From assembly GCF_029360775.1 (NCBI RefSeq), contig NZ_JARKMZ010000007.1:94697-158696 (forward strand): DNA of 64,000 nt. The letters run 5' to 3'. Source of the stretch: Daejeonella sp. H1SJ63 (GTDB taxonomy: Bacteria; Bacteroidota; Bacteroidia; Sphingobacteriales; Sphingobacteriaceae). Position 1 is the stretch's first letter; each line of letters begins with the position of its first letter. The position numbers and the translations under genes are program-made. Positions 52,603 to 63,559 of this stretch are shown piece by piece. Under the pieces are notes generated by a model. That model was not told the origin of the DNA. It saw only the letters and a list, made by a program, of their open reading frames with translations, and ran no database searches.

Positions 52603-54224
52603 TTTGCTGAAGCCCTGAATACCTCCAGCGACCGGCCTATAGCCCGGTCTCCTGCATTCAGGGCTTTATAAAAGCCCTCATCGCCAAAATAGTACCTTGC
52701 CATTAAAGCCCTCAGCTGGATTCTGATCAGCGGCAGACTGAACTCAAGCTGATTATCTTTCAAACCGATCTTTTTTGAGGTTGCGAACTTCCGCAGCATG
52801 TTTATATCCTTAACATTCAGACTAAACCCTTTAATCAGCTCTTCTGCATTATTGTATTTACGATCAGATTTTACAAGATAATTATAGAGCATATCATTCA
52901 ATACCCCCTTGCCTGATAAGCTGAAAAACAATTCTGTATGTGCGCTGGTGTCAACGGGAATGTAAATATCAGGCATAATTCCTCCTCCCCCATACAGCAC
53001 TTTTCCCGAACGGGTGGTATAAGTCTTACTCTTAATAAATACCGAATCACTGATTTCTCTGGCTTCAGAGCTCAGTTCACCATTTTTATACCGCTCGCTT
53101 ACCTCATTGAAATAAACATCATTACCTTTTTTATAAGACTTCTGAATTGACCTGCCTGAGGCTGTATAATACCTGGCAATTGTTAAATTCAGGGCTGATC
53201 CATCCCCAAAATCAAACTGCTCCTGCACCAGACCCTTGCCAAAAGACCGTCTTCCAATGATCGTACCCCGCTCCAGATCCTGCACAGCTCCCGCAACAAT
53301 CTCGCTGGCCGAAGCCGTATTTTCATCAATCAGCACCACCAGCTTACCCTGCTCAAACTCACCTGCCGGACCGGCATAATAATCTGTCCGGGTTTCATGA
53401 AGTCCTTCAGTATAAACAATCAGTTCCTTATCCTTCAGAAATTCATCCGCCAGCGCAGTTGCAGAACTCATATAACCACCTCCGTTATCCCGAAGATCAA
53501 GAATAAGATTTTTCATACCCTGTTTTTTCAGCTTCAGCAAGCTGCTATGAAAATCTTCATCCGTCTGGGAACCAAACTTGCTGATCTTGATATAGCCATG
53601 CTGATCGGCGATTAAATAAGCCGCATCTATACTGCTCACCTGAATCCTGTCGCGCTTTACCAGATATCTTTTTTGAATACTGTCGCGCTTTACCAGCAGC
53701 TCAACAGAAGAACCACGCCTGCCCCTGATCTGTTCAATCACTTTCCTGGTATTAATCTGAATGCCGGCAATTGACTTTTTATTAATTGCCAGTATCCTGT
53801 CGCCATGCTGAATGCCGGCCCTGAATGCCGGTCCGCCGGGATTAACAGAAGTAATCAGGAGAGTATCATTCAGCATATAGTACTCAATACCAATACCGTT
53901 GAAATTCCCTTCAAGATCCTCTGCGAGCAACTGAGCATCCTCAGGTGCTAAATAAGCCGAATGTGGATCCAGATGTTTTAATATCTCCTGTATAGCAAGA
54001 TCCTGAACGGTATCAAGTTTTACAGAATCAACATAATTTTCATTAATGATCTGAATAATCTGTTCTACTTTAGCCGAACGCCCGGAATTACCAAAAGAAA
54101 TAAATGAGCCATTTTTTGAATTCTGGTTTTCACGAACAAGTTTAGGCCCCAGCATTAATCCTGCGGCCAGCACTGCCGAGTATCCGGCGGCAATCAAAAT
54201 ATTTCTCCTGGTTTTGGCTCTCAT
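52599..54224 (-). CDS. S41-family C-terminal processing protease
   Basis: 541 residues with an N-terminal signal anchor (residues 8-26). A tail-specific protease layout follows: an N-terminal helical part (VEQIIQIINENYVD), a PDZ domain (about 105-195, FNGIGIEY, GPAFRAGIQHGD), and the catalytic core with DLRDNGGG, nucleophile Ser307 (NTASASEIV) and general base Lys330 (RSFGKGLVQ). It cleaves proteins near their C-terminus in the periplasm. CtpA-like. Confidence 0.95.
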   Translation of the reverse strand: MRAKTRRNILIAAGYSAVLAAGLMLGPKLVRENQNSKNGSFISFGNSGRSAKVEQIIQIINENYVDSVKLDTVQDLAIQEILKHLDPHSAYLAPEDAQLLAEDLEGNFNGIGIEYYMLNDTLLITSVNPGGPAFRAGIQHGDRILAINKKSIAGIQINTRKVIEQIRGRRGSSVELLVKRDSIQKRYLVKRDRIQVSSIDAAYLIADQHGYIKISKFGSQTDEDFHSSLLKLKKQGMKNLILDLRDNGGGYMSSATALADEFLKDKELIVYTEGLHETRTDYYAGPAGEFEQGKLVVLIDENTASASEIVAGAVQDLERGTIIGRRSFGKGLVQEQFDFGDGSALNLTIARYYTASGRSIQKSYKKGNDVYFNEVSERYKNGELSSEAREISDSVFIKSKTYTTRSGKVLYGGGGIMPDIYIPVDTSAHTELFFSLSGKGVLNDMLYNYLVKSDRKYNNAEELIKGFSLNVKDINMLRKFATSKKIGLKDNQLEFSLPLIRIQLRALMARYYFGDEGFYKALNAGDRAIGRSLEVFRASAN

Positions 54225-54373
54225 ATTATTCAGAGATCAAATTTATTCAATTTAAAATGGCTTCTGCACAGTAATTGATCATCAAAAATATTATCAATAA
54301 TCATTCTAAATAATTTGATTTTTCAAATATCATGTTGTAATATTGCACGCAATTTAAATTTAGTCTAAATAAC

Positions 54374-56581
54374 ATGAAGCAAATTTTCGTCTTATCCCTT
54401 ACCCTCATACTTATGCAGAATGCCTCTGCTCAGATAAAAAAAGCTGATCAAAGGCTGAGACTTGCCGACAGCACAATCATTGAAATGCCGCAAATCGTAA
54501 TCATTGGAAAACGTGACGGACTCATCAGTAAAGTACCGGGATCAGCAACTGTGCTGAATTCCCGTGAGATCAGATTAACTGCTCCACTTACAGCCAACGA
54601 AGTTTTGCGCAAGGTTACCGGAGTAAATGTGGTTGATGAAGAGGGTGCCGGATTACGACTGAATATCAGTATCCGCGGACTTGATCCTGACAGAAGCCGT
54701 AATGTTCTGATGCTTGAAGACGGTGTGCCAATTGCTTTAGGCCCTTACGGAGAGCCTGAAATGTACTTCTCGCCCCCGATCGACAAGATGTCGGGAGTCG
54801 AGATTCTGAAAGGCAGCGGACAGATTCTTTACGGTCCGCAGACTATTGGAGGAATAGTTAATTTCTTCACTGCTGATCCTCCGTCTCAGGAAATCACCAG
54901 GATCAAAATTTCAGGAGCAAAAGGAGGATTTTTCTCAGGCTTTGGAACCTATGGCAATACCATCGGCAAAACCGGATTTTTGATTTCCTACTTACATAAA
55001 AGAGCAGATAATCTGGGTCCGACACATTTTAAACTGAATGACCTTTCGGCCAAAATCAGATTCGAATTAAATTCAAAATCAAATATCGGGCTTAAACTTG
55101 GATACTATGATGAGCAATCAAACTCAACCTATATTGGCTTAACACAAACCATGTATAACAAGGGCAACCAGGATTTTGTTCGCATGTCGCCCTATGATAA
55201 TCTTCCAATAAAACGTCTTTCTGCAAGTGCTACACACCAGTTTGAGTTCAATGATAATATCAGTTTAAAAACAACTGCATTTGCATATACAACTACCAGA
55301 GACTGGCAAAGACAGGATTTCTCATTCAGCTCAACTGCAGCTAACCAGACCGGTGTATTTTGGGGAGATCCGACTGTAAGTAATGGGGCTGTTTATATGC
55401 TGAATTCAACCGGTAATCGTAACAGACAGTTTGAGGTTGCCGGCGTAGAACCCAGATTGAGTGTTAAACACAATTTGTTCAATATTAAAAACGTACTTGA
55501 AACCGGCGCAAGATATTTATATGAAAAGGCCGATGAGCAATTTATCGCAGGCAGCAATGCAAATACGGCAGAAGGAACATTAAGAGATAAAGAAGTACGA
55601 ACCGGCTATGCATTCAGTGCCTATGCTCAAAACAGGTTCGACCTGAATAAGAAACTTTCAGTAAATGCCGGATTGAGACTTGAGAATTTTGATTACGAAA
55701 GGGAAATACTTCGCGGAAGATACCGCATCAATGGTGTCAATGTAATCAGGGACACCAGTATTTTGGCAAAAGACAATACCATGGCTTTGATTCCGGGTGC
55801 AGGTATCAATTACTCTGCCAACGATCAGATCAATCTGTTTGCCGGAGTACATAAAGGATTTGCACCCCCAAGAATTAAAGATGCAATTACAGCAACTGGT
55901 GTACCATACAATCTGGATGCTGAACTGAGCACCAATTATGAACTGGGTGCCAGAATTAAGTTAAAAGATTATTTCAATGCCGAATTAACCGGCTTTGTCC
56001 TCGACTTCAAGAACCAGATTATCCCTGTTTCCAATTCTTCCGGAAATTCAAATGCAAGTGGTGTTGTTAATGGCGGACAGACCCTGCACAAAGGTATTGA
56101 AGCAGGTTTTCAGATTGATTTCGGAAAAATGTCAGGACTGAAGAACTCCTATACTTTTGAAAGCAGCATTACCGTTCAGAGCTCTGAATACAACAATGAC
56201 CGTTTCATTTCAGTAAATGGCACTATTGTAAATGTGAAAGAAAACAAACTGCCTTACTCAGCCAATCTGATGGTCTGGAATGCGGCAGGCATTAACTTGC
56301 AGAATGGCTTTGGGTTCAGGGTTTCAGGGAATTATATTGGCTCGCAGTTTACAGATGAGATCAACAGCGAAGCGGCATCTGCAAACGGAAGGACCGGAAA
56401 AATCAGCAGCAGATACATCATTGATGCAAATGCTTATTACCGTATTCCTAAAACCAACGCAAGCCTGAACCTGTCGGTAAAAAACCTGACAGACCAAAGA
56501 TATATCAGCAGCAGAAGACCTGAAGGAATCAGAGTGGGGCTACCAAGGTTAATTACAGCCGGATTTGAAATATTTCTTTAA
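54374..56581 (+). CDS. TonB-dependent receptor, FecA-like
   Basis: 735 residues with a signal peptide ending ...ASAQ. It has a short TonB-box-like region (IEMPQIVIIGKRDG), a plug (NEVLRKVTGVNVVDEEGAG, SIRGLDPDRSRNVLMLEDG, YGEPEMYFSPPI) and a 22-strand barrel ending in Phe-Leu. Its plug closely resembles FecA/siderophore receptors, so iron complex uptake is the best guess. There is no STN or carboxypeptidase-like domain. The upstream AT-rich region has only a partial Fur-box-like match. A terminator follows. Confidence 0.9.
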   Translation: MKQIFVLSLTLILMQNASAQIKKADQRLRLADSTIIEMPQIVIIGKRDGLISKVPGSATVLNSREIRLTAPLTANEVLRKVTGVNVVDEEGAGLRLNISIRGLDPDRSRNVLMLEDGVPIALGPYGEPEMYFSPPIDKMSGVEILKGSGQILYGPQTIGGIVNFFTADPPSQEITRIKISGAKGGFFSGFGTYGNTIGKTGFLISYLHKRADNLGPTHFKLNDLSAKIRFELNSKSNIGLKLGYYDEQSNSTYIGLTQTMYNKGNQDFVRMSPYDNLPIKRLSASATHQFEFNDNISLKTTAFAYTTTRDWQRQDFSFSSTAANQTGVFWGDPTVSNGAVYMLNSTGNRNRQFEVAGVEPRLSVKHNLFNIKNVLETGARYLYEKADEQFIAGSNANTAEGTLRDKEVRTGYAFSAYAQNRFDLNKKLSVNAGLRLENFDYEREILRGRYRINGVNVIRDTSILAKDNTMALIPGAGINYSANDQINLFAGVHKGFAPPRIKDAITATGVPYNLDAELSTNYELGARIKLKDYFNAELTGFVLDFKNQIIPVSNSSGNSNASGVVNGGQTLHKGIEAGFQIDFGKMSGLKNSYTFESSITVQSSEYNNDRFISVNGTIVNVKENKLPYSANLMVWNAAGINLQNGFGFRVSGNYIGSQFTDEINSEAASANGRTGKISSRYIIDANAYYRIPKTNASLNLSVKNLTDQRYISSRRPEGIRVGLPRLITAGFEIFL

Positions 56582-56606
56582 GAAATCAAGAGCAACTTAA
56601 ATTAAG

Positions 56607-56636
56607 CCCGTCCTGAAAATTCAGGGCGGGTTTTTT
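56607..56636 (+). terminator. Terminator of the FecA-like receptor gene
   Basis: CCCGTCCTG and CAGGGCGGG pair (one wobble) and are followed by six T. Confidence 0.9.
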
Positions 56637-56699
56637 ATTGCAAAATAATTGAACAGCTAAAAAATAATATTCCGATTTTTGTGATTGTAAAAGATAAAA

Positions 56700-57512
56700 A
56701 TGAAAAGAACTACTGAACAGGATTCAAATTATACAAATCTGGATAAGATGTCGGTTGCAGAATTGCTTCATGGCATAAATAATGAAGACAAAACTGTACC
56801 TCTTGCCGTTGAGAAAGCTATTCCTGCAATTGAAAAGGTTGTGAATGTAATCGTTGACAAAATGAGTAAGGGCGGACGCTTATTTTATATCGGAGCCGGC
56901 ACAAGCGGACGTCTCGGAATACTCGATGCATCAGAATGCCCGCCAACCTATGGCGTACCATTTGACATGGTAGTAGGAATTATTGCCGGGGGTGATACAG
57001 CAATCAGAAGAGCGGTAGAAAATGCCGAAGATAACAGCGAACAGGCCTGGAAAGACCTGCAGACATTTAACATTTCAGATAAAGATGTTTTGGTTGGAAT
57101 TGCTGCATCCGGAACCACACCTTATGTTATCGGGGGACTGAAAACGGCTAATGAAAATGGATTGGAAACGGCTTGCATCGTTTGTAATGCCGGAAGTCCG
57201 GTGGCAGCAGAAGCAAAGCACCCGATTGAAGTAGTTGTTGGTCCTGAATTCGTAACAGGCTCTACAAGAATGAAATCAGGAACTGCTCAAAAGCTGGTTT
57301 TAAATATGATCAGTACCTCAACAATGGTTAAACTTGGCCGGGTAAAAGGCAATAAAATGGTGGATATGCAGTTAACAAACATTAAACTTGTTGGAAGGGC
57401 TGTAAATATGGTTATGCAGGCAACCGGACTGGATGCAGGCAGAGCCCAGCAGCTCCTTGACCAGTACGGCAGTGTACGCAAGGCTGTAGACAATGCCCCA
57501 CAGGGAGAGTAA
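56700..57512 (+). CDS. murQ: N-acetylmuramic acid 6-phosphate etherase
   Basis: 270 residues. It cleaves the lactyl ether of MurNAc-6-phosphate to give GlcNAc-6-phosphate, recycling cell-wall sugar. SIS-domain motifs are GAGTSGRLGILDASECPPTYG, GGDTAIRRAVENAEDN, AASGTTPYV and GSTRMKSGTAQKL. Its length is at the short end for MurQ. No anhydro-MurNAc kinase or MurP-type transporter is nearby. A conserved small gene starts 2 bp after its stop. Confidence 0.95.
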   Translation: MKRTTEQDSNYTNLDKMSVAELLHGINNEDKTVPLAVEKAIPAIEKVVNVIVDKMSKGGRLFYIGAGTSGRLGILDASECPPTYGVPFDMVVGIIAGGDTAIRRAVENAEDNSEQAWKDLQTFNISDKDVLVGIAASGTTPYVIGGLKTANENGLETACIVCNAGSPVAAEAKHPIEVVVGPEFVTGSTRMKSGTAQKLVLNMISTSTMVKLGRVKGNKMVDMQLTNIKLVGRAVNMVMQATGLDAGRAQQLLDQYGSVRKAVDNAPQGE

Positions 57513-57514
57513 AG

Positions 57515-58081
57515 ATGCATGAAATAGAACCATATTATCGTTGGAGAGATGATTATGTCGCTTCTGAGGATCAGCTTTCGCCGTTTTATGAAACTAAGTA
57601 CAGCGAATTTGAATTCGATAAGCAGATATACAATTACCTGATCCATCCCCAATGGGACTTTTTTGGTTCTCAGACCCTTTATCTCAAAGTATTATTTGTT
57701 GACTATGAAAGGGCTTATACAATCATTGAATTTATCGGCGAATGGAATGATGCGATCGGCAATGATATCATGAACCTGAAACGTGAAATTCTGGATCTGA
57801 TGGTCATAGAGGGGATTAATAAATTCATTCTGATCGGTGAGAATGTTTTAAACTTTCATTCATCAGACGACTGCTATTATGAAGAATGGTTTCAGGACAT
57901 TGAAGATGGCTGGATAGCCGGGATAAACTTCAGAGAACATGTAATCAGTGAATTCAGAAGAAACAATATTGACTATTATATAAATTTCGGAGGTAATCTT
58001 GATGATATGGCCTGGCGAAATCTTAAACCAGTGCAATTATTCAAACAAGTTGAAACGGAATTAAGCAAAAGATTAAATTAA
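57515..58081 (+). CDS. Hypothetical protein cotranscribed with murQ
   Basis: 188 residues, acidic, no signal or membrane segment, rich in Tyr and Asp. It contains two conspicuous parts: PQWDFFGSQTLYLKVLFVDYERAY and DGWIAGINFREHVISEF. I do not recognise the family. It starts 2 bp after murQ, which strongly suggests translational coupling, so a role in or beside wall-sugar recycling is possible but unproven. Confidence 0.75.
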   Translation: MHEIEPYYRWRDDYVASEDQLSPFYETKYSEFEFDKQIYNYLIHPQWDFFGSQTLYLKVLFVDYERAYTIIEFIGEWNDAIGNDIMNLKREILDLMVIEGINKFILIGENVLNFHSSDDCYYEEWFQDIEDGWIAGINFREHVISEFRRNNIDYYINFGGNLDDMAWRNLKPVQLFKQVETELSKRLN

Positions 58082-58175
58082 GATAAAAGCAGAAAGGTAA
58101 AAGCTAAATCAAACCCGTACTTTTACATAACATCCGAACAAATCCTTTTTATTAAATTCGGAAAAATTAATTATC

Positions 58176-58916
58176 ATGTCAGAAAAAGATACTGCATACC
58201 AATTCAATCAGGAACCAATCGTTCAGCGTGAAGGTGCAATTACCTCAGCAAACTTTTTACCTAATGTATTTTTGTGGATGTTCATTGCCCTTGGATTATC
58301 AGCCGGCTGCGCCTACTTCTTTTCAAGTGATGCAGCCTTACTGGGCCTTTTGATCGATCCGATTAATGGCAGCAGAACAACTTTAGGTACCATAGCCATG
58401 TTTGCACCGCTTGCCTTTGTTCTGGTGATGTCGTTCGGAATGAATCGTCTTTCATTTCCTGCCCTGGCATTAATTTTTGTACTCTATTCAGCTGCAACAG
58501 GTATCAGCCTAAGCTATATTTTGCTTGTATATTCGTCTGCATCAGTTATTGGCTGTTTCATTTCTGCCTCTTTACTTTTTGCAGTAATGGCTATAGCAGG
58601 GTATACCACCGGACAGGATCTGACAAAATTTGGTTCTATCCTAACCATGGGATTATTCGGAATTATCATTGCCAGTATTGTTAACTTCTTCCTTGGAAGC
58701 AGTCAGCTGGATTATATTATCAGCTTCATTGGAGTTGCCATTTTTGTTGGTTTAACTGCCTATGATATGCAAAGGCTAAAACGTATCGGAGAAGGAATCG
58801 AATATGGCGATGCCTCTGCTCCTAAAATGGTTATCATGGGCGCTTTAACACTTTACCTCGATTTCATCAATCTTTTCCTGATGCTGCTCAGATTGTTCGG
58901 TGGAAGGGATAAATAG
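58176..58916 (+). CDS. Bax inhibitor-1/YccA-family membrane protein
   Basis: 246 residues, seven hydrophobic segments. Family marks are FLPNVFLWMFIALGLSAGCAYF at the start, TAYDMQRLKRIG between the last helices and the final LYLDFINLFLMLLRLFGG. Bacterial members are inner-membrane proteins linked to Ca2+ leak or regulation of FtsH. It stands alone. Confidence 0.93.
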   Translation: MSEKDTAYQFNQEPIVQREGAITSANFLPNVFLWMFIALGLSAGCAYFFSSDAALLGLLIDPINGSRTTLGTIAMFAPLAFVLVMSFGMNRLSFPALALIFVLYSAATGISLSYILLVYSSASVIGCFISASLLFAVMAIAGYTTGQDLTKFGSILTMGLFGIIIASIVNFFLGSSQLDYIISFIGVAIFVGLTAYDMQRLKRIGEGIEYGDASAPKMVIMGALTLYLDFINLFLMLLRLFGGRDK

Positions 58917-59136
58917 TTCGGTATCAGTTGTCTGATTAAATACAGCCGGTAATAGGAAACAGTATATTCTTATTTTTTACCCTCCGGTCAATTGATCAGA
59001 GTAAAAGCAGATGATTTGAAATTTAGCAGACTTCAGTCTAACATACTAACTACTAAATAAGTCGCTCTTGCTCCTTACGCTTTATCACCTATTCCATTCA
59101 GCTAACTGACAACAGACAACTGTTAACAGATTTACA

Positions 59137-59168
59137 TTTGCTTTTCACCTGATTATCTTGCACCTTTG
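59137..59168 (+). promoter_or_regulatory. metH promoter
   Basis: TTTG at 59137-59140 and CACCTTTG at 59161-59168 are spaced 20 bases, close to the Bacteroidota -33/-7 arrangement, and lie just before the SAM riboswitch. Confidence 0.6.
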
Positions 59169-59173
59169 CACTG

Positions 59174-59271
59174 CTTATTAAGAAAGACGGAGGGATTAGA
59201 CCCTGCGAAGTCTTAGCAACCTGTGCTGACAAGGTGCTACATTCTATCCCGCATGTGCGGGAACAGATAAG
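59174..59271 (+). ncRNA. SAM riboswitch (S-box type)
   Basis: Closing helix CTTAT (59174-59178) with ATAAG (59267-59271). The aptamer core is readable: ACGGAGGGATTAGACCC, then GAAGTCTTAGCAACC. A third helix (CCCGCA and TGCGGG) lies near 59247-59262. It would repress metH when S-adenosylmethionine is plentiful. The 143-base stretch from here to the ATG probably holds the expression platform, with AT-rich repeats that could form alternative stems. Confidence 0.93.
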
Positions 59272-59414
59272 TAAAGGTCAATAATACCCGACTTTTCGAA
59301 GATAAGCCAGTTTAAGTAATGAGATTTGAGTATTGTGTATGCAGTACAGAATTGATATAACCTTACTTTACTGAGATTTAATCTCAATATACTATACGCA
59401 TTACGCTATACTCA

Positions 59415-62400
59415 ATGATAAGAGAAGAACTTAAAAAACGAATACTTGTTATTGATGGTGCTATGGGCACCATGATCCAGCGCTATCAGCTTACTGAAGC
59501 TGATTTCAGAGGAGAACGATTCAAAGATCACCCATGTGATGTAAGAGGCAATAATGACCTGCTGAATATTACCCGGCCGGATATTATCAAAGCTATTCAC
59601 GCCGAGTATCTCGACGCAGGAGCCGATATCATCGAGACCAATACTTTCAGTACCCAGCGAATTTCCATGGCTGATTATCAGATGGAAGATCTTTCCTATG
59701 AGATGAGCTATGAAGGTGCACGCATTGCCAAAGAGATTGCTGCAGAATACACTACAAAAAACCCTTCTAAACCTCGTTTTGTTGCCGGTGCCCTTGGCCC
59801 AACCACAAAGATGGCTTCCATGTCGCCTGATGTAAACGACCCGGGCTTCCGCGCAGTTACATTTGATGAATTGGTTGATGCATATTACGAGCAGGTTAAA
59901 GGTCTGGTAGATGGAGGCGCAGATTTACTTCTGTTCGAAACCATTACTGATACGCTCATTACTAAAGCGGCACTTTTTGCAGCTAAAAACTATGAGAATG
60001 AGATCGGCCGCAAGATCGAAATCATGATCTCAGGAACCATCACTGATGCCAGCGGAAGAACTTTATCCGGCCAAACCGTGGAAGCTTTCCTGAATTCGCT
60101 CAATCACGCAGATCTTTTAAGTATAGGATTAAACTGTGCTTTAGGTGCAAAAGACATGCGTCCGCATATTGAAGAACTTTCTCAAAAAGCCGGTTGCTAT
60201 ATATCTGCCTATCCTAATGCCGGACTCCCGAATGAATTCGGAGCTTATGATGAACTGCCTCATGAAACCGCCCATCTGGTAGAAGATTTCATGCAAAGCG
60301 GCTTTGTGAATGTGGTGGGTGGATGTTGCGGGACAACTCCTGAGCATATCAAATGTATTGCTGAAAAAGCTGCAAAGTTTCCGCCAAGAGTTCCGCCGGT
60401 GCCTGAACCGTACTTGCGTCTCAGCGGACTGGAGCCTGTAACCCTGACCCCGGAAACCAATTTTGTAAATATTGGTGAACGTACCAATATCACCGGATCT
60501 CCCAAATTCTCAAAACTTATTCTGAACGGTAATTTTGAAGAAGCCCTTTCTGTTGCCCGTCAGCAGGTAGAAGGTGGTGCACAGATCATTGATGTGAACA
60601 TGGATGAAGGAATGCTTGATTCTGAAGCAGCTATGGTTAAATTCTTAAACCTGATCGCTTCAGAACCTGATATTGCCAAACTGCCCATCATGGTCGACTC
60701 CTCAAAATGGAGTGTGATTGAAACCGGATTAAAATGCCTTCAGGGCAAGGGTATCGTCAACTCCATCTCACTTAAAGAAGGAGAAGAGCCGTTTAAAAAG
60801 TATGCTGCAAAAATCAGACAATATGGTGCTGCAGTTGTAGTAATGGCTTTTGACGAGAACGGACAGGCAGATTCACTGGAAAGAAGAATCGAGATTTGTA
60901 AACGCTCATATGATATTCTGGTTAATGAGGTTCACTTCCCTCCTCAGGACATCATTTTTGACCCTAACATCCTGACCGTGGCAACCGGTCTGGAGGAGCA
61001 TAATAATTATGCCGTAGATTTTATAGAGGCTGCCCGATGGATCAAACAAAATCTGCCGCTTGCCAAGGTAAGCGGAGGAGTAAGTAATATTTCATTCTCT
61101 TTCAGGGGTAATAATACTGTGCGTGAGGCTATGCATTCTGCATTTCTTTATCACGCTATTAAAGCCGGACTGGACATGGGGATTGTAAATGCAGGCATGC
61201 TTGAAGTTTACGAAGAAATCCCTAAAGACCTGCTTGAACTGGTTGAAGATGTATTACTGAATCGCCGCCAGGATGCCACCGAACGCCTTGTTGAATTTGC
61301 GGATACCATTAAAACCAAAGGAAAAGTTATTGTTAAGGATGAGGAATGGCGAAAAGAAAGTGTGGAATCCAGACTTTCCCATTCTCTGGTAAAAGGCATT
61401 ATTGATTATCTGGATGATGATGTGGAAGAAGCCCGTCAGAAATATGCAAAACCTCTGGAGGTAATCGAAGGCCCGCTGATGGATGGTATGGGTATCGTGG
61501 GAGATTTGTTCGGACAGGGCAAAATGTTCCTCCCACAGGTAGTAAAATCTGCGAGGGTAATGAAAAAAGCTGTTGCCTACCTGCTTCCTTTCATTGAACA
61601 GGAAAAACTGGATAATGCCGATAGTAATCAGCGTAAAAATGCAGGCAAGATATTACTTGCAACCGTAAAAGGCGATGTTCACGATATCGGTAAGAACATT
61701 GTAGGTGTGGTTCTGGCCTGCAACAATTTCGAGGTGATCGACCTTGGAGTAATGGTTCCGGCACAAAAGATCATTGAGACCGCAAAAGCCGAGAATGTAG
61801 ATATTATCGGCCTCAGCGGATTGATCACTCCTTCATTGGATGAAATGGTTCATTTTGCAAAGGAGATGGAACGTGAAGGATTTACTATTCCCCTTATTAT
61901 CGGAGGAGCAACAACTTCACGTATTCATGCCGCAGTTAAAGTAGCTCCGAACTATTCAGGGCCGGCAGTACATGTTCTGGATGCCTCAAGAAGTGTAACT
62001 GTTTGCAGTACACTGATGAGTGATGATAACAGAGAAGAGTATATTACAACTATCCGCAATGAATACACCAAAGCGAGAGAGGCTCATTTAAACAAAAAAT
62101 CCGACAAACGCTTTAAAAGCATTGAGGAAGCAAGAGCAGGCAAATTTGTAATCGATCTTAATGGCTCTGTTGCTCCCAAACCGGCCTTTCTGGGAACAAA
62201 AACCTTTGCTGATTTTTCATTGGAAGAACTTGTTCCTTATATCGACTGGACACCTTTCTTCCATACCTGGGAGTTAAGAGGTAGTTATCCCCGTATTTTT
62301 GAGGATGAATTTGTAGGTACAGAGGCTAAAAAATTGTACGATGATGCTAGAGCACTGCTGGATAAAATCATTAAAGAAAAATCACTGAGAGCAAATGGAG

Positions 62401-63086
62401 TGATTGGTTTCTGGCCTGCAAACTCAGTTGGCGATGACATTGAACTCTACACTGATGAAAGCAGAACTCAGGTTTATAAAACCATTCACACACTTCGCCA
62501 GCAGGCTGAAAAAGCGGCTGGAGAACCTTATTATGCTTTATCAGATTTCATAGCACCTAAAGAATCGGGAATTGCTGATTACTGGGGTGGATTTGCTGTA
62601 ACAACAGGTATTGGCTGTGATGAACTGGTTGCAGAATATGAAAAAGGTTTTGACGATTACAACAGTATCATGGTTAAAGCACTTGCCGACCGCCTTGCAG
62701 AAGCTTTCGCTGAGCGTATGCATGAGCTGGTAAGAAAAAAATACTGGGCATATTCTCATGATGAAGCCTTAAGTAATGAAGAACTGATCAAAGAAAAATA
62801 CAGAGGTATTCGTCCGGCACCGGGTTACCCTGCCTGCCCTGACCATACTGAAAAAGCAACTTTATTTGAGATACTGGATGCCGAAAAATCAACAGGAATT
62901 TATCTGACAGAAAGTTTCGCGATGTATCCAACCGCAGCGGTAAGCGGATTTTATTTCGCACATCCGCAGGCACGCTATTTCGGATTAGGCAAGATTCAGA
63001 AAGATCAGATTGAAGATTATGCAGTGCGTAAAGGAATGACAGTTGAAGAAACAGAACGTTGGCTGAGCCCGAATTTGGCTTATTAG
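59415..63086 (+). CDS. metH: Cobalamin-dependent methionine synthase
   Basis: 1223 residues, full length, all four modules. Homocysteine domain (about 1-325) with zinc cysteines in GLNCALGA and [10 protein letters not shown]; folate domain (about 340-620) with [14 protein letters not shown] and [17 protein letters not shown]; cobalamin domain with [13 protein letters not shown] (axial His) and [13 protein letters not shown]; and the SAM-binding reactivation domain at the end ([34 protein letters not shown]). It makes methionine from homocysteine and methyl-tetrahydrofolate. Controlled by the SAM riboswitch. metF follows two genes on. Confidence 0.98.
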   Translation: MIREELKKRILVIDGAMGTMIQRYQLTEADFRGERFKDHPCDVRGNNDLLNITRPDIIKAIHAEYLDAGADIIETNTFSTQRISMADYQMEDLSYEMSYEGARIAKEIAAEYTTKNPSKPRFVAGALGPTTKMASMSPDVNDPGFRAVTFDELVDAYYEQVKGLVDGGADLLLFETITDTLITKAALFAAKNYENEIGRKIEIMISGTITDASGRTLSGQTVEAFLNSLNHADLLSIGLNCALGAKDMRPHIEELSQKAGCYISAYPNAGLPNEFGAYDELPHETAHLVEDFMQSGFVNVVGGCCGTTPEHIKCIAEKAAKFPPRVPPVPEPYLRLSGLEPVTLTPETNFVNIGERTNITGSPKFSKLILNGNFEEALSVARQQVEGGAQIIDVNMDEGMLDSEAAMVKFLNLIASEPDIAKLPIMVDSSKWSVIETGLKCLQGKGIVNSISLKEGEEPFKKYAAKIRQYGAAVVVMAFDENGQADSLERRIEICKRSYDILVNEVHFPPQDIIFDPNILTVATGLEEHNNYAVDFIEAARWIKQNLPLAKVSGGVSNISFSFRGNNTVREAMHSAFLYHAIKAGLDMGIVNAGMLEVYEEIPKDLLELVEDVLLNRRQDATERLVEFADTIKTKGKVIVKDEEWRKESVESRLSHSLVKGIIDYLDDDVEEARQKYAKPLEVIEGPLMDGMGIVGDLFGQGKMFLPQVVKSARVMKKAVAYLLPFIEQEKLDNADSNQRKNAGKILLATVKGDVHDIGKNIVGVVLACNNFEVIDLGVMVPAQKIIETAKAENVDIIGLSGLITPSLDEMVHFAKEMEREGFTIPLIIGGATTSRIHAAVKVAPNYSGPAVHVLDASRSVTVCSTLMSDDNREEYITTIRNEYTKAREAHLNKKSDKRFKSIEEARAGKFVIDLNGSVAPKPAFLGTKTFADFSLEELVPYIDWTPFFHTWELRGSYPRIFEDEFVGTEAKKLYDDARALLDKIIKEKSLRANGVIGFWPANSVGDDIELYTDESRTQVYKTIHTLRQQAEKAAGEPYYALSDFIAPKESGIADYWGGFAVTTGIGCDELVAEYEKGFDDYNSIMVKALADRLAEAFAERMHELVRKKYWAYSHDEALSNEELIKEKYRGIRPAPGYPACPDHTEKATLFEILDAEKSTGIYLTESFAMYPTAAVSGFYFAHPQARYFGLGKIQKDQIEDYAVRKGMTVEETERWLSPNLAY

Positions 63087-63107
63087 TTGGTTAGTGATTA
63101 GAAAGTA

Positions 63108-63494
63108 ATGAGTACTTATCAAAAATATACTGAATTGGATGTTTGGAAACATTCAAGATCACTGGCTGCATTTACGTATGAGTTAACTTCTTCTTTTCCT
63201 CAATCTGAACAATTTGGGATAGTCTCACAAATAAGAAGATGCGTAGTTTCTGTGCCGTCAAACATTGCAGAAGGTTGTGGACGACAACATAAAAAAGAAA
63301 CTATTCAATTTCTTTCGATTGCCAGAGGTTCATTGTATGAATTAGAAACACAACCATATATTTCAAAGGACTTATCATATATTACAGAAGATCAGCTAAT
63401 AGTGTGCCTAAATAAAATAGAAAATTTAGGAAAATTGTTAAATGGCTTCATTAGATACAATACCGAAAAAAAGGATCTTAATAAAAAGAACTAG
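63108..63494 (+). CDS. Four-helix bundle (S23/IVP) protein
   Basis: 128 residues matching the four-helix-bundle family first seen in 23S rRNA intervening sequences: YTELDVWKHSRSLAAFTYELT, FGIVSQIRRCVVSVPSNIAEG, TIQFLSIARGSLYELETQ. It lies here between metH and metF, 22 bp after metH, not in an rRNA gene. Function unknown; it may simply ride in the met operon. Confidence 0.9.
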   Translation: MSTYQKYTELDVWKHSRSLAAFTYELTSSFPQSEQFGIVSQIRRCVVSVPSNIAEGCGRQHKKETIQFLSIARGSLYELETQPYISKDLSYITEDQLIVCLNKIENLGKLLNGFIRYNTEKKDLNKKN

Positions 63495-63559
63495 TTGTCA
63501 TTTAGTAGTTCATCTCTAACAAACAAACTAACTACTAATCAACTAACTACTAAAGAAAC

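Noticed and set aside
54270..54320. Fur box upstream of the FecA-like receptor
   Set aside because: Only about half of the 19-base consensus matches in a very AT-rich stretch; too weak to call.
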